A DNA stretch of 64,000 nt from a virus: the IMG/VR virus record IMGVR_UViG_3300017971_000295, positions 1 through 64,000 of that record. One strand, 5' to 3'. The notes under the pieces were generated by a model. It made no database searches. It was given only the letters and a program-made list of their open reading frames with translations, and had not been told where the DNA came from. Shown piece by piece: positions 63,484 through 64,000 of this stretch (within the stretch, counting starts at the first letter, position 1; the number at the start of each line of letters is the position of its first letter). The position numbers were made by a program, and so were the translations under genes.

Positions 63484-64000
63484 GCTTTTGCTCCAATTTT
63501 TTGATTGCGGTTTCGTACATTGTGGACGGCATCTTGTCCACGCTTTCGATCTTCATATATTTGCAAAAAGCTTTTTCATTTGCGTCTACTTCTGCGATCA
63601 GACTTTGAATGTCTGCAAACTGTTGATCGGTAATGTATTCAACAGGACTCCCCGCTGAATTTCCATCGTCGTCAGAACCTTTGTCTGTTGTAGCAATCCC
63701 GGTAACAGCTTCAAATGTCGCTTTTCGTAGATAGGTAACTGTTGACTTTATTTGTTGTAAAGGATTCTTTGAGCCAGATGTGTCAGGTGGGCCAAGCAAT
63801 GTTACCTCTTGGCTATGTCCCAATTCGTGTGTGAGAATACAAGTAACAGCTAATCCACCTTCCACTTTTGGGAAATCAAAACTTGCCTCAAGACCATGCT
63901 TTGACAGAATAGGATTGACGGTATTTAACAGGGAGTCCTCAGAGGCATATTTTGATTCGTACTGTTTATTCATTTTATCTCTGATGACTTTAAAATCTTC
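63470..64000 (-). CDS. ERF-type single-strand annealing protein (partial, N-terminus outside window)
   Basis: A frame that stays open to the window edge: nine codons precede the Met at 63973 with no stop, and the pattern YESKYASEDSLLNTVNPILS followed by KHGLEASFDFP is usual about 30-40 residues into ERF proteins. Then VTCILTHELGHSQEVTLLGP and the conserved QQIKSTVTYLRKATFEAVTG match the ERF core. It anneals strands made by the exonuclease. The C-terminal part is acidic. The true start lies beyond position 64000. Confidence 0.8.
   Translation of the reverse strand, partial: EDFKVIRDKMNKQYESKYASEDSLLNTVNPILSKHGLEASFDFPKVEGGLAVTCILTHELGHSQEVTLLGPPDTSGSKNPLQQIKSTVTYLRKATFEAVTGIATTDKGSDDDGNSAGSPVEYITDQQFADIQSLIAEVDANEKAFCKYMKIESVDKMPSTMYETAIKKLEQKRDSN

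Overview
The window is one segment of a tailed double-stranded DNA phage genome. It carries a complete virion block, replication, recombination and lysis modules, and many very small genes packed with 1-14 bp overlaps. Virion genes resemble short-tailed (P22-like podovirus) phages: large terminase, portal, scaffold, HK97/Mu-type capsid protein, two gp4-like head-completion proteins, a gp10-like hub protein, and internal/ejection proteins including one of 2177 residues. There is no tape-measure or sheath gene. Sec signal peptides and lipoboxes on many products imply a diderm (Gram-negative) host, which I cannot name. The DNA is AT-rich. I saw no integrase, tRNA or CRISPR array. Both window ends cut genes (a pentapeptide-repeat protein at the left, an ERF-type annealing protein at the right), so the genome continues.

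Layout. 1-2.7 kb: accessory genes, an XRE repressor with an almost leaderless promoter, a twice-repeated pair of membrane peptide plus zinc-ribbon gene, and a promoter-driven structured RNA. 2.7-7.1 kb: replication (replisome-organizer-like protein, SF2 helicase, zinc/Toprim primase) ending in four 19-bp direct repeats that may be an origin. 7.1-9.7 kb: resolvase-like nuclease, small membrane or secreted proteins, and a C5 cytosine methyltransferase with a long overlapping frame inside it. 9.7-12.2 kb: a reverse-strand operon headed by small genes and ending in a DUF3560/adenine-methyltransferase fusion. 12.3-12.6 kb: a gene-free, hairpin-rich stretch ending in an intrinsic terminator, probably an RNA gene. 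12.7-15.5 kb: small-terminase-like protein, HNH endonuclease, a ribbon-helix-helix protein behind a palindromic operator tract, and small genes.

15.5-44.3 kb is the virion region: a likely late promoter overlapping a 15-bp-arm inverted repeat, a hairpin-rich leader, terminase, portal, a phage GroES, scaffold, capsid protein, a beta-helix protein, a five-gene sugar/glycosyl-transfer island, connector and hub genes, and ejection proteins. The 2177-residue protein contains an ADP-ribosyltransferase-like domain flanked by a duplicated segment. 44.3-54.7 kb is unusual: seven consecutive large or beta-rich proteins that look like fibres and spikes, nearly all starting with Sec signal peptides. 54.7-57.5 kb holds lysis/envelope genes: holin-like proteins, a ClpP-like lipoprotein, a second lipoprotein, and an ORF interrupted by an in-frame UGA at a CxxC-type site. 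57.5-59.4 kb has small genes and a metallophosphoesterase.

59.4-64 kb is a reverse-strand recombination operon: PD-(D/E)XK-like nuclease, zinc-ribbon proteins, SSB, HNH protein, YqaJ exonuclease and ERF-like annealing protein. Annealase, exonuclease and SSB would act together in homologous recombination, while helicase and primase drive replication. The strongest leads for something undescribed are the block of signal-peptide-bearing fibre-like proteins with the adjacent ClpP-like lipoprotein, the two unassigned structured RNAs, the UGA-interrupted CxxU ORF, and the repeated membrane-peptide/zinc-ribbon cassette.
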